A stretch of DNA of 64,000 nt from Neonectria sp. B-13. Its lineage: Eukaryota > Ascomycota > Sordariomycetes > Hypocreales > Nectriaceae. Location: the NCBI GenBank assembly GCA_002682825.1, contig NOKP01000021.1:310001-374000 (forward strand), given 5' to 3'. Positions 43,360 to 55,560 of the stretch are shown piece by piece (the first letter of the stretch is position 1; every line of letters begins with the position of its first letter). The notes beneath the pieces were generated by a model. It was not told where the DNA came from. It did no database searches and was given only the letters and a program-made list of their open reading frames with translations. A program made the position numbers and the translations under genes.

Positions 43360-44511
43360 GGCGATGGGGGACTTGCTTGAGACACCGCGGGGGAGTGGTG
43401 CGAGAAGGTGTCTTGACTCGGTCGATAATAAACAATAAGTCTGCTGCCTCAATCTCGAATGCTCCGAAACGACGGGAACTGCACGTGTTAAATGATAGCA
43501 CCAGTGCCGCGACAGGGCCAGTTGGGCAGCGGGTGTTCGTTACCAACTCGGATCATGACCGGGTCTTCAACCAACACGCCGCAGCGGGCTTCTCGTCAAC
43601 TCATGCAAGCCACCGGAATGCGGCGGCACTTCTGGTGGCCTCCACCGAAGGGAATAGGCTTCGTTGGCTCGACGGCGGACTGCCCCTGGACCTTGTCGAC
43701 GGAGACACTCCTCAAGCATACAGGATGATGCATGTAGGTACTACTGTACTCTGTGAATATCGCAAGGAGCAGGCCAGGTACGGGCGCGCTAACAAAACCA
43801 ACAAGGGTTCTTCCGTTAGGGTGTTTTTGTACGAAAGTCGAAAGCGCGGATTCGTACATACATAGCAGAGCAGTACGTATGTCGTATCTTGGAACCACTA
43901 AAAAGAAACTTTCTATTTGATCCCTGAGGCCTGGCGTACTGAATCTAATATCTCACCCCTTCCAATCGCACGATCGCGGGGCCCTAAAGGTTCCGCCTAG
44001 GCCGGGGAGAACAGGGGCCGGAGCCGGCCCGCGCGGCCGCAGAACCCACTAAGGACCATGCTACTGTGAGCTGGAACCGGCGTTAGTCCAAATCCGGACT
44101 TCTTCGGGGCTTCATGACTCCCTGGTCGAAGTTGTCCCCTTATCTTTACTCGCTGCAGCTGCAGGTCCCAAGCCAAGTCGAGGACAATCGGCTGTTGGAA
44201 TGGAACAAAGCAGTAGCGCTGCAATATCCCGCACGCGGTACGAAGTACTTGGTCCTTCGTCCTTTGCAGCTGAATAACCGAAGGCATGGGAGTCTACGTT
44301 ACGGGACTCGACGTGCATAATTTATTACTTTTGCAACGCTCCCCCTGCTAAAGTCTCGTTCCCGTTATCAAGGGGGCCTTCGTTCCAGCCGTTAGGGTTA
44401 TGTCCGAGGCAAAAAGAAAACGTCGTTGCTTCGTTTGAATTCTCTCCCTTTTCATACGAGCCTCCGCATAAACTGGAGAATGGTCGTGTCTGCCTTCCTG
44501 TGACTGCTATC
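43360..44511. other. divergent promoter region between GMC and rhodopsin-domain genes
   Basis: 1.15 kb between head-to-head genes. GC-rich around 43960-44050. A frame across 43347-43865 (+) overlaps the GMC start antisense and has no protein-like features. No repeats recognised. Confidence 0.35.
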
Positions 44512-45970
44512 ATGGAGTTTGTAAACTCGCTGCTGCTCGAGTCGTGGATACTGTGGGTTCTGGGCGTCTTCGTGGTCGCCTGCCGGTTGTGAGTACCACC
44601 AACAGCTTATCCGAATATTCCCTGCTCCGAAGCCATCCAGAATCTTCTGTGCGTGCATGCCCGACCGCTGACGCCAACCAACCGCGCAGGACAGCCCGAC
44701 GCATGAAGCTTGGAAAATGGCGGCGCCTTGCAATCGAAGACTACCTCATATGTTTCGCTCTCGTGCGTACCTGCATTTCCTCCCTTTCCTTGTTTTTTTT
44801 TTGCTGCCGATACTGACCCTCAGCGCCCGCAGGTCAACTTCACCGGCGTTGTCGTCTGCATCAACGAAGTCGCCAAGAATGGCAGCAACTACATGGAACC
44901 CGAAGTGGCCGCCAAACTCACGCCCGCGGGGAAGAGCCAGGCCATCTTCGGTAGCAAGATGACTTTTGTTCTCGAAATCTTCACCCTCACGGCAACCTGG
45001 ACGGTTAAGGCTTGCCTGCTGCTTCTGTACGGTCGATTGACAGAAGGCACCTCGGTACGACAAAGCTGGGCCGTCAAGATCGTGGCCGGCTACTGTATCT
45101 TGACCTACCTGCTTGTCAGCTTCATGTTTGTCTTTTACTGGTGCCATCCTACCTACGAATACTGGAGGGTCCCCGTCAGGATCGGTAGGTCATTTGATGT
45201 TGGCATCTGGCTATGGCTGCTAACAGACAACAGACCAATGCGCGTCGTATTACAACCACATGATCTTCGCGACTGCTTGCAACATTTCGTCGGATCTGAT
45301 GTTGCTTTTTCTTCCTATCCCCATTATGATCAAGATCCGCCTGCCGCTTAAGAGGTTGGTCGGAGTTACGAGTCCTCAGCCAACTATAACTAACAATTTA
45401 CAGGAAAATCGGCCTCTGCTGCGTCTTTGGTCTGGGCATCTTCAACGTAAGAAGAGCGCGACGCCGGAACGGAAGCACCCGCTGACTCGTTTACAGATTC
45501 TCGCCGCCGTTCTAAACCGATACTACAACTTCAGCAACCCCAACTCATACGTCTTTCTTTACTGGTACGTCGCTGAGGTCGGCGTGGCCATATACGTCGG
45601 TAACTTGCCGCTCTGCTGGCCCGTCATCCGCCTCGCGCTCGGCTCCAAGGGCGACTCGTCGAACCCATCGTCGTATCCGAACCCTTCGTATCCCGACAGC
45701 TCGGCTCGTCACAAGCCGCAGAGCCGTCACCCGCTAACCAGCAAGGCGTCGATATGGGCCAAGCTGGACGACGAGGACGGGATGCGGACCCAGGGATCTC
45801 CTGAGCAAGGCAGCCAAATCGAGCTCGTGGACCAGAACGGGCCTGATCTAGTGAAGCAGCCGTACCACACGGCGGCGGAGGTTAGCAGCGATCGCCAGCA
45901 TGGACATAATCCCAGCGACCACATCACGGTGGTCACTAAGGTGGCAGTGGATGTCACCAGGATAGGCTAG
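44512..45970 (+). CDS. rhodopsin-domain (Pth11-like/SAT4-type) integral membrane protein, 379 aa
   Basis: Six exons: 44512-44588, 44690-44762, 44833-45184, 45234-45354, 45404-45446 and 45497-45970. The protein has about seven helices, for example LWVLGVFVVACRL, YLICFAL leading into VNFTGVVVCI, MTFVLEIFTLTATWTVKACLLLLYGR, IVAGYCILTYLLVSFMFVFYW and LMLLFLPIPIMIKI. The W-R-R-L-x-x-E-D-Y motif in loop 1 and the late YYNHMIFATACNISSDL are typical of the fungal rhodopsin-domain (PF20684) family, which includes Pth11-like receptors. No CFEM domain is present. The C-terminal tail of about 120 residues is Ser and Pro-rich and cytosolic. Ligand unknown. Confidence 0.87.
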
Positions 45971-46174
45971 TTAAATGTGGAAATGGCCTTCGGGGACACG
46001 ACATGGGCGGCGAAGAAAAATACAAGCGTTGACTGGCTTGATAGTTGGACTATGAGGCATGCACATAATAACTGAGATGAGAACTAGAGTGTAAATAATC
46101 AGTGTAATTTAACTAGATAACGAGACGAGACGACCGAAGAAGAATTAGACCAGGAGTTAAGTTCCGCAGCGATA

Positions 46175-46280
46175 TTTCTTGGCTCCCGCGTAGACTACGG
46201 ATACAGTGGTCCTCCTGGGCTCCGCACATCTCTTGGCTCCCGCAACATCTCTTGGCTCCCGCCCATTTCTTGGCTCCCGC
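46175..46280 (+). repeat. four copies of a 15-bp motif
   Basis: Copies begin at 46175, 46229, 46248 and 46266. Consensus YTYCTTGGCTCCCGC; the last 12 bases, CTTGGCTCCCGC, are identical in all four. Confidence 0.88.
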
Positions 46281-46392
46281 TTGAACCGCCAGGGTCGCTC
46301 CACGCCTGCCGGCGCAATGATTACCACTCGCCTAGACTCAAACGAACGTTAGCGCAACCGGGGCAGGATTCTCGTCTCCAGCAGCTAGTTTC

Positions 46393-46418
46393 AGCGGCAT
46401 GGCTCCGTCCATGCCGCT
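46393..46418. repeat. perfect 10-bp inverted repeat
   Basis: AGCGGCATGG at 46393-46402 and its exact complement CCATGCCGCT at 46409-46418, loop of 6 bases. Confidence 0.8.
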
Positions 46419-46963
46419 AACGCACTGCGAGGTACAAGGGTCTAGGCCTCGAAGGCTCGACCTGCAAGCATGTCCAAGCCATCTACCAACACAGAGTCGC
46501 ATGGCGAGAAAAGCATGGCATGGGCACAACCGATAAATTGCGCATGAGGTTTGCAAATCCCTGCGCCTACATGAGCAGCGTTCCCAAGAGAGGGGGCCAC
46601 CGACGCTAGCACTGAAACCACCGCAGCCATCTCCGGGGGCGAGTTATCGCGCAGCATGCGAACGAACGCCTTTGGACCAGGGCTTTTTCTCCGGTGTCTC
46701 AGCCGCTGCTGCAGCATTTATTAGACAGAACTCTATCCTGCCGGTATTCCCTTTTCTTGTACTTTGGACGTTGTAACCTTACCCTTCCAACCCAGATTCT
46801 ACGTCTTCTTTTCTTCTCTCGGCTAGGTTTGTCGTGCGATGCTGCACTCCGCGCCGTAGCTGTCACACAACTTGTCCACCAACACGTTTCATTCATCCTT
46901 CCATCGCTTGTTCCTTTTCCCTCTATCACCTCTCATTATATTCCTTATCCGGCCGTCGAAAAG

Positions 46964-48639
46964 ATGGTCTCAACCACCCATGATGTCGAGATCGTGGCCG
47001 AGAAGGGTGGCAGAGGGAGCTCGGCGCTCTCGGTCGACGAGAACTTGAGCACCGTTGAGCCGCCTGCCGCCTCATCCTCCTTCTTCTCCTTCAAGAACCT
47101 CAACAGTCGTATCGAGGGTCTCGCCGGCCTCGAAACGAGAGGCATCGACCGCGTGCCCCCCGATGAACGCCAGGCTGCCTCCCACGCCGCGGACCTGCAG
47201 GTCGCCGTGTTGTGGTTCAGCGCCAACTTGTCCCTCAACAACCTCGCCACAGGCCTCTTCGGCCCCATGGTCTTTGGCCTGGGTTTCTTGGACAGCGCCC
47301 TCCTGGCTGTGTTTGGAACCATCCTCGGTGCTTGCTCGACAGCGTACATGGCCACCTGGGGTCCTGCTTCGGGAAACCGTACTATGGTTAGTGAAAACCC
47401 CTGGACTATTCCGTGTTATTGCGCCCGTGACTGACGCGGCTTCTATAGGTTGTCTTGCGTTACTTCATGGGGTACTGGCCGTCTAAGCTGCCGACCCTCC
47501 TGAATGTTGTTCTTATGGTCGGTTACACTACGATTGATTGCATCATCGGTGGTCAAGTTCTATCTGCCGTGAGCGGCGGCAGCATGACCATCTTGGTAGG
47601 CATCATTGTCGTCGCCATCATCACATGGATCATTGCTGTCTTTGGCATGGCTGTTTTCCACAGATATGAACAGTAAGCTCTCATGCCTCCTTCCCTCCCT
47701 ACATACATAGGTGACATGCTAACATACGTCCTACCTCCCAGATACGCTTGGATTCCCCAGATCGTCGTCCTATTCGTCCTCATCGGCACCGCTGGCCCTT
47801 ACTTCGATGCTTCCGCCCAGCCCACCGTGACCGGCTCCACGCTCGCGGCCAACCGTCTTTCCTTTTTCACCCTCTGCTTCTATGTCCCCAACTCTTGGGC
47901 AGCTGCCGCCTCCGACTTTTATGTCTACTACCCCGAGCGCACCTCAAAGGTCAAGATCTTCCTGCTCACCCTCATCGGCTTGACATGTTCTTTCAACCTT
48001 GTCTACCTCATCGCTATCGGTCTCGCCACCGGCCTTGTCAACAACACAGCCTGGTCCGACGCCAACGCCATCAGCACGGGAGCACTCATTGTCACCGCCT
48101 TCGACCCCCTCGGCAACTTCGGACGTTTCTGCTCGGTTGTCGTGGCCCTCGGTGTCATCTCCAACAGCACTCCGTCCATCTACTCGGGCGCTCTTGGATG
48201 CCAGGTCCTCGGCCGCTACACCAAGGCTGTGCCGCGCTGGGCCTGGTCCTGTATCCTGACTTTGATTGCCTTGGTCCTCGCTCTGGCTGGTCGTGAGCAT
48301 CTGCTTGTCATCTTCCAGAACTTCGTAGCCCTCATGGGCTACTGGGTGATGCTCTTCGTATGCATCGTCGGGATGGAGCACATGTTTTTCCGCGGTCGCC
48401 AGAGCTTTGACTGGGCTGCGTGGGAGGACAAGTCATATCTCCCCATTGGATATGCTGCAGCAGTGAGCTTTGCCCTCGGCTGGGTTGGTGCTATCCTCGG
48501 CATGTCCCAGGTCTGGTACGTCGGCCCAATCTCCGAGGCCGCCTCCCTGGCAGATCTCGGCATGTGGTTAGGCTGTGGGTTTGCCATTGTGGTTTTCCCT
48601 CCTCTGCGATATCTGGAACTGAAGAAGGTTGGCCGTTGA
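46964..48639 (+). CDS. purine-cytosine permease (NCS1, Fcy2-like), 514 aa
   Basis: Three exons: 46964-47386, 47449-47672 and 47742-48639. A 12-helix transporter of nucleobases with protons at the plasma membrane. After a cytosolic N-terminus with ETRGIDRVPPDER (typical of Fcy2-like proteins) come WFSANLSLNNLATGLFGP in helix 1, ATWGPASGNRTM then VVLRYFMGYWP, and GYTTIDCIIGGQ. Later parts include YVPNSWAAAASDFYVYYPE and LPIGYAAAVSFALGWVGAI. Length is normal. Introns fall in phases 0 and 2 and restore frame exactly. The substrate is likely cytosine, adenine, guanine or hypoxanthine, from family knowledge. Confidence 0.92.
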
Positions 48640-51051
48640 ACATGAGCCATATTACTAAAAGAAGAAAGATGCTGTATATACTATCTAGTCCTCTGTAGAG
48701 GCCACCACGAGCGCATCCTCGGCTACCTTGAAAAGCGATCTCATTGAATAAGAATTTTGATAATTTTGAGGATAGATCTGATCTTCCAGTGTAATTGAAT
48801 GTCTAAGTCTTAGCAACCGATTCGTCGGGTTCAAGTTCGTAGCATGCCTCAGTCACTAAGTTGTGCAGTAAGGTTCAGCATGGATCTCTGTATCAGGCGT
48901 CGCCGCGTTGGTGGTACAGCACTTCCGGATCAGGTAGAATGCAGAGTTTGACGAATGGACAGTACTATACGTCTCCTTGAGTATTAACTGCAAGGACCCG
49001 CGAGAAGCACCCTGTAGCCCTGAGTAACTAGTAATCCGTGCAGGTGAAAGTTTTACTCGGTACTTATTAATAGCCTTGCTATTCTCATAGCCCGCTTATT
49101 ACCATCAAAATCAATCTGACCCCTGCTCGTTATGTCCTTATGACTTAAGTTCAATTCGGTAGCGTGTACAGTGAGTGTCCAAAGCACATCCTCAAGGGTG
49201 CCGGAGTCTTAGTACCTTACCTAAGTCACCCCAATATTTCAATTCGTACTTCAGTAGTGGGTAATTCGATCTCTCAGTAGACGAAGAGAAAGTTCAGGAA
49301 TTGTGATAATAGCAATTGGGGTTGTGTTAATACCAGCATTTATTATTGATTAGCAGAAACTTTTGCTGTGCCAGACGACCGAACACACCCCAAGCGTTCC
49401 AATCAAGCTTGCCCTTTCCATCAAACCCGATTTGAACCGGCCTGCCGCCAACAGCGAGCTTACCTCTCTTGCCGACCTCTCCCCTGACCTTGCTCCAAGA
49501 CTCATGGACTTTAATGGCATATTTACTGATTTCCAGGACTGGGCTCGAAAGCTCAACGGTGACCATAATGATGGTGAAGAACAGCAGCTGTCCCTCTCCA
49601 CTAGCTGCCCATTGAGAGGCGCCGATTTCGTCGAGAGAGTCGACTGTAAAATTGACGAGAACCTGAGGTCTTCAGATTTAAGAAGTTGTTGAGTTTGTTC
49701 TCGGCGGCACCTTGAGCAGTTTGTCTAGACGGGATCCCCGCTTCTCAACGCACTCCATTTCCATGGTCTAGACTACTGACAAAAGGTTTGACAGCGACCA
49801 GCTGCGTACCAATAATTGCGTTTGCTCTGGTCTTTCTTAAATTAATGTTGCGACCCATGCAGCACAGGCGACACCATTTGCATAATCTGCTGCAACGTAG
49901 AGGTGGAGAGCTCAGTACAGAGCTAACCATGAAAGCGGCGAGCTGATGGAAAACGATGCACGTCTCGCTAGTTTTCGCTAGCCTGGGACAACACGGCCGA
50001 GGTCTAGCTGTCCATTTCAGGCGTCTCACGTTATGGGCAGTCAGCTAGTCCTCGGTTAGCCATCTTAGCGCTGTCAACTAGTGATGCTGGATGCACAAGT
50101 CCTATTCAATGTGGGAATGCCATTTACCAGAAATGCCACAATACTCAACAAGCTGTGGAACAGGAGGTCTTTCAGGGGTCCGTGAGACAGACATATCAAA
50201 AGATCGGAAAAGGTCGAAAGAATGAGGTAATGGACTAAGATAGCTACTGGGGAATCATTCCTTATGTACACAGTTATATTATTCCCTTCCTTTTATCCAT
50301 TTCCATGAATGCGTTAGCGTAACTGTTGTGATGCCGGATGCTTGCTTGCAAGATGTCCGCTGCCGCGACCGGCACGTGACATCTTTGGCGGGCGCTTCAA
50401 CACAAGCCCTCTCCTACCCTACAATCCTCATCAATTCTCTCCCGGAAAATTCCGGTTCTCAATCATGACGATATCATCTAGGGGCTCCTATGTCTCAGCT
50501 AGAACTCTCCTAGTCAGTGTTCTGTTGGACCACTAAGCAAAAGTGGAAGTGCACACTCATTATGCACAGTAGTCATAATCGGAGAAAATAGCTCCCTCAA
50601 CTTCTTCTGAGCTGAAGAAGCACAAATTCAGATACAAGATGATTACCATTCCTACTGACTACAGACATTACCGTTAAGGGGGGAATGCATTGAGAAGTGG
50701 CAACGGGTTGCTGCGCACATTTTGCCGCATGCGAGCCCAACGACTAAGGCTCCATCTCAGATATGATATATGGGATAGCAACGAGTCAAATGCCGTTCTT
50801 GAGCCACTAGTCGATATCCCAGGGTGTTACCACAGGAGGAGTGCCCTATTCGACATAAAAGTGTCCCAGGGACCGGAATAAGTTGGAGTGGGGTGCGTGT
50901 TTGTGCTGCTGCTGATGAGGAAAGCTAAAAGGGCTCTCGGCACGCGTTGGGCTTACTTAGAAGGGTGTTTCGGGAGGCATTTCAGAAGCAGAATTGGGAT
51001 GAACATTAAATTGGGATATTAATTAATAGGTTGGTCTCATAAACCTCTGGA
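48640..51051. other. 2.4 kb region without a supported gene
   Basis: AT-rich in 48.7-49.35 kb, where sequence at 49200-49345 partly matches 2667-2800. At 49464-49643 (-) a possible degraded exon is seen. The rest to 51.05 kb shows no convincing frame and no RNA gene. It may hold relics of a transposon and of a lost gene. Confidence 0.35.
49464..49643 (-). pseudogene. possible relic exon
   Basis: On the minus strand a protein-like segment is bounded by an acceptor-like site (TTTTACAG, ending 49644) and a donor-like GGTAAGC (at 49463). It reads LLFFTIIMVTVELSSPVLE then helical charged sequence. The length is a multiple of three with equal phases at both ends. An upstream ATG region (near 49763) cannot be joined in frame without a stop. 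No family recognised. Confidence 0.2.
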
Positions 51052-52161
51052 TCAGTTTCCAAATCTCGCAAATTGTACTTCGGATGATGTTGACGATGCG
51101 CTTCCTCTTGGCTTGTCCCGCGCTTGGCCCATGGCCTCGGACCTAATATCGCCCAGACTTTCGCTGTCCTGGTCGCTATTACTTGGTCGCCTATGGCTCT
51201 GGACCGTTATCTCAGTCGTCTTCATCAGCGTAGAGTCGTCATGACCATGCGTGGCATGGCTGTTTGCCCCTTTCCCAACCCGAACCTCATACTCGGCGGT
51301 CAGCTCTCCGTTTGCCCCCATGAAATGTTTCCTCCTCTCTCCATTGAACGTCTCCAAAGCCACACCATCGGCGTGGGTGGCACCTTGGCTTCGGGTGTAG
51401 GAACTGTCGTTTCTGGAAGCTCGCGTCAAGTCGACCAAGCGATTGAGGATGCTAAACTCGAGCTTGAGCTTGACGCTGTACACAAGAGGTTTCCAGGCGG
51501 TTTGTATATCGTAGAGGTTTGCGAACTCGAGGGCGAGGATAGAGACATCGAGGAGGACGACGAGAATGTTGACGTAGATCAGATGGTTCAAGACCAGTCG
51601 TGTCTTTTTGTTGCCCACGCTCGTTTCTAGCTTAAGGCGCTTGGTTGTTTCCCAGACGTAGAGTCCTGAGATGATGAGTTCTTGAACAAAGAAAACACTC
51701 AATTGGATCTTCTCGAAGACGGAGTATGGTGTTAAGAAAGGCTCTGGATTCTTCGAGTTGGCGCCATAGACTAGCACGATGACGGGAAGATGCAGCCAGA
51801 GTGCGTTGACGATGATCATAATCAGCACTAATCGCAGGCGACGCAGGTTGTGCATGACAATATGCAGTCGAGAGTAAAGGACAACCGACTGCCCGGTAAT
51901 CATCGTGCACCAGCCTATCAATATGAGAGTCGCATAAAGATTGGACTCGGCAGAGAGTGCGAGGTGCTTGATGAGGTAGCCGGTGCCGTTGAAGGCAATG
52001 CCCCATGTCGCGATCAGGAAACTCCAGAAGTAGAGCCCATTGCGCTTCCTGAAAGTGCCGAAGATGTAGGCATTGAGCTCCAGCACATTGTAGTAGGCGA
52101 TACTAATGAAGACGATGATGACGACGGCGACGACACCGTCCTTTGTGTTCACGTCGACCAT
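51052..52161 (-). CDS. seven-helix membrane protein, DUF7703-like, 369 aa
   Basis: Single exon from ATG at 52161 (context CCAACATGG). The same frame extends upstream to 52242 but has no ATG there. Helices: VVAVVIIVFISIAYYNVLEL, GLYFWSFLIATWGIAFNGTGY, LYATLILIGWCTMITGQSVVL, LVLIMIIVNALWLHLPVIVLV, IQLSVFFVQELIISGLYVWE and ILVVLLDVSILALEF, with a seventh weaker one around LVYSVKLKLEFSIL. The tail of about 115 residues is hydrophilic and Ser, His and Asp-rich. The arrangement and the YSRLH segment after helix 3 fit the fungal DUF7703 family, which looks GPCR-like. Ligand and function are unknown. Confidence 0.75.
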   Translation of the reverse strand: MVDVNTKDGVVAVVIIVFISIAYYNVLELNAYIFGTFRKRNGLYFWSFLIATWGIAFNGTGYLIKHLALSAESNLYATLILIGWCTMITGQSVVLYSRLHIVMHNLRRLRLVLIMIIVNALWLHLPVIVLVYGANSKNPEPFLTPYSVFEKIQLSVFFVQELIISGLYVWETTKRLKLETSVGNKKTRLVLNHLIYVNILVVLLDVSILALEFANLYDIQTAWKPLVYSVKLKLEFSILNRLVDLTRASRNDSSYTRSQGATHADGVALETFNGERRKHFMGANGELTAEYEVRVGKGANSHATHGHDDSTLMKTTEITVQSHRRPSNSDQDSESLGDIRSEAMGQARDKPRGSASSTSSEVQFARFGN

Positions 52162-53969
52162 GTTGGCGAGTTCCCGAGGACCCAGACCAGGGACAGGGCT
52201 TTTCGACGGGGGCTGGGGGCTGGGGGCAGAAGACGAAATCAACGAGCGTGCGAACGAGAGGGGGAAGAATGGAGATGATCAAGTTGAAATGGCACTGGGG
52301 CCAACTGATCAGGGCCAGCATTTAGACTAACTACCAACACGAAGAACATGGCAGAGTTTTAGCACTCATTCGACTTGTGGCCACCATGAATACCCGTTTT
52401 ACCGGTATCGAGTGACACGCATGCATAGTGCGCCCACCTATTGACGAGGACGAGGACATCTGCCATGGAAAGGCCAGGTTTTGCTTGACTAGCAGGAATT
52501 TTGCTTTTGGCCTCCTGCATTGATGTGGCACCCGCGCCTCCTCCTATTGTTCGCTTGGCGGCTTGGACGATGTACGAATAGAGTCCAAGGGTTTCTCCCG
52601 GCGTCCTGGGTTAGAGAAGAGGAGCCGGTGGACTAGTGCGAACTTAAAATCGAGAGAAACTGGAGATTTTTATTGGGTCGCAAAGGTCTGGAAGCTCTCC
52701 ATCTGCCGTTGAGGCTTCCGGTTTTACTTGAGGGGAATATTTGTAAACGAGATAGGTAGAGCCTGTTATAGGTACCTACCGCGTGGTGATCCTTGTCTAA
52801 TTAATGAACTTTCTTCTTCTGCTTCTGCTTCTTCTTCTTCTTCTTCCTTGCTTTTTGTTCATACTCCCAATCCCTGCGCCGCATGACGAATGTGGCACTT
52901 GTAATACTGCTGCCTCGCTGTCATTGCAAGCAAGCCTCCAAATGGAGAGCAAGGCCGCCAAGCCCTGCGCTCGTCGTCGCCATCCCCGTCGATGGCAGGC
53001 AGGGACGCAGGAACCTTATAATTCTTGCGTTAGGCCATCGTGAGATGTCGTCAACCTTCACCCTAGACGTCGTCCTGGAACCGAAGAAGCCGGATGCGCG
53101 GCCTTGTTGCCTAAAGCGGTCTCCAAGAGTTGACTAGTTGTCGTGTTGGTTCCGGGGTATTCGGGGAACGGTCCTCTCGCTACCCGTGCCGCGGCTATGA
53201 AATTGCGTGGGCTGTCGCAGCAGGGCGAATACGGAACTGCCGGAAAATCTGAGCTCGTCCAAGGATACTTAGCGTCTTGGAACGCCAATATACCTGCAGT
53301 TCATCGCCAAAAAGCCGACCATCGATTGCGTTTACAAGTTTTACAGTTGCCCGAGGCGCTAAGTTCCCTTGTTACTCCGAATGTCGTACGGCAGCCCATG
53401 CTTCCTGGTGACTGGATCCTTATCAAGCACGCTGGTCTGACTACCCTGATAGTTGGTGGATGTTCGCTTGAGGTTTGACGTGTACCGCCTCGAGAAATTA
53501 TCTAGGGAAAAGGTGGTGAGAACATACTGTAATTGAGTAAAAAGACAGCAGCCATGCTACGCAATCCCCTGCTTAAAAAGTCCCGGACGCTTTGTCTTAA
53601 AAACCTGTTCCCAGAAGCTCGGATTGCCCCGGATGCCTAAACTCGTCATACGAGGGTTGCAAGGTCCTGAAAAAGAGCGTTGATCTGGAGCAACGCTAAC
53701 GGGAGTTTAATATGCGGGTCACGAACCAACTCGAGTTCGCATCCCGATCGGTCCCTGTAGTTCTTCATGCCGTCGGCGGTAAATGTCTCATGACAAGGCA
53801 GTTAGCTAATCTTAATCTTTAATTTGCTGTCACTCTATAATTTGGAATGGGGAATGATCAACGCGCGGCAGGAGTGCTTGGGGATGCATATTAAAAGTCT
53901 CTTTCAGCGTCGCAGCCACCTGCATCTCATCACATCACACCACGAACCAGCACCACCATCTCGTTCACC
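52162..53969. other. intergenic with a CTT microsatellite
   Basis: 1.8 kb between head-to-head genes, DUF7703-like and lactonohydrolase. A CTT-rich tract lies at 52810-52847. Frames such as 53143-53478 (+) are not protein-like. No TATA beyond an ATTAAAA near 53889. Confidence 0.35.
52810..52847. repeat. CTT-rich microsatellite
   Basis: A run of TTC/CTT units broken by two CTG triplets. Confidence 0.8.
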
Positions 53970-55560
53970 ATGCCTTCCACTCTTGCTGTGCTTGCTGCCG
54001 GGATTCTCGTCCACTCGGGACTGGGTCTCAAGTCGTGGGGTGTCCTGGCCGCGAAACTTCCGTCCGCGGCCCAGATCATCGACCAGAAGACCTTCAATGT
54101 CTTGAACGAGGTTTCGCCTCCCTCGCAAGCCAACGATTCAACCGTAAGTTCTCCACATATGCTGTACACTCGGCTGGGAACGGCATCGCTTACTTCAAGA
54201 CCAGTTGTTTCTTTGGCCTGGGGTGACTCAAGAGTCTCTGACTGCGAAGCCCTTCCATGTCTACGATGAAGAGTTTTATGATGTTATCGGGAAGAATCCG
54301 TCCCTCACCCTGATCGCTACGTCTGACACGGACCCAATCTTTCACGAAGCGGTCGTCTGGTAAGAATAACCAATCCCACACCGGTACTTCATGTTCAAAA
54401 ATATCTAACAAGCAATTATTAGGTACCCTCCCACAGACGAAGTGTTCTTTGTCCAAAATGCCGGCGCCCCAGCCGCAGGGACTGGTCTGAACAAGTCCTC
54501 CATCATTCAAAAGATCTCCCTTGCCGAGGCCGAGGCAGTACGGAAGGCGTCACATACCAGTGATGAGGTGACGGTGACGGTTGTACCTTCAAACCCCGAA
54601 GTTATCAACCCGAATGGTACGGCACTGGCTGTGATATGGTTTAGGACATCACGCTAACAAACATTAGGCGGAACCAACTACAAGGGCCAGATCATCTTTG
54701 CCGGAGAAGGTCAAGGCGAGGACGTGCCATCAGCACTCTATCTGATGAACCCTAAAGCACCCTACAATACCACTGGTAAGTGTCACATCCCAGGTCACCA
54801 CTAACATATGTGAACCAAATACCTGTCCAAGTAAAGTCCAAAGCTAACCGACTATAAGTCCTTCTGAACAATTACTTTGGCAGACAGTTCAACTCTCTGA
54901 ACGATGTAGTCATCCACCCCTCTAACGATGATCTCTACTTCACCGATACCCTCTACGGATACCTGCAGGACTTCCGCCCTGTTCCAGGTCTACGTAACCA
55001 GGTATACCGGTACAACTTCAAGTCGGGTGCCGTTACTGTGGTTGCTGATGACTTCACGCTACCAAACGGTAAGCCTTAACCTGAAAGTACTACAACATAA
55101 TTTGCTCATAATCAATAGGCCTTACCTTCTCTCCCGACGGAAAGCGCGCATACGTCACAGACACTGGAATCGCTCTCGGATTCTACGGCCGCAACCTGTC
55201 ATCCCCGGCCTCGCTCTACTCGTTTGACGTGAACAAGGACGGCACCTGGCAGAACCGCAAGACTTTCGCTTACGTCGCAGCTTTCATTCCGGATGGTTCG
55301 TTATTCTCCCTTGGCCTCGAAGTCTGCAATATGCTAACTCTCATATAACAGGCGTCCATACCGATTCCCAGGGTCGTGTGTACGCTGGCTGTGGAGACGG
55401 CGTCCACGTTTTCAACCCTTCCGGCAAGCTGATCGGCAAGATCTATACGGGAACTACCGCGGCGAACTTCCAGTTCGCTGGCCGTGGGCGCATGATTATT
55501 ACCGGACAGACCAAGTTGTTCTACGTCACCCTGGCAGCTTCAGGCACAAAGCTCACCTAA
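53970..55560 (+). CDS. secreted SMP-30/gluconolactonase-type lactonohydrolase, 408 aa
   Basis: Seven exons: 53970-54143, 54205-54359, 54423-54616, 54668-54775, 54859-55068, 55119-55295 and 55352-55560. The N-terminus (STLAVLAAGILVHSGLGLKS) is a likely signal peptide. The rest is a beta-propeller of the SMP-30/gluconolactonase family. It closely resembles the Fusarium oxysporum lactonohydrolase that opens D-pantonyl lactone and aldonate lactones with calcium. Landmarks: HVYDEEFYDVIG, ATSDTDPIFHEAVVWYPP, NSLNDVVIHP, DLYFTDTLYGYLQD, LTFSPDGKRAYVTDTG, and PDGVHTDSQGRVYAGCGDG. Six introns split it with consistent phase. Sequence similarity to Fusarium is from memory, not a search. Confidence 0.92.

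Larger units (their letters stand above)
45971..46963. promoter_or_regulatory. upstream region of the permease gene with motif array and hairpin
   Basis: 993 bp. Four copies of YTYCTTGGCTCCCGC lie at 46175-46280. A perfect 10-bp inverted repeat at 46393-46418 can form a hairpin. The leader before ATG 46964 is CT-rich. No gene recognised. Confidence 0.5.

Noticed and set aside
43347..43865. 172-codon plus-strand frame at the GMC promoter
   Set aside because: Overlaps the GMC start antisense; composition is random-like.
53143..53478. 111-codon frame upstream of the lactonohydrolase
   Set aside because: No domain, weak start context, no promoter signal; too weak to list as a gene.
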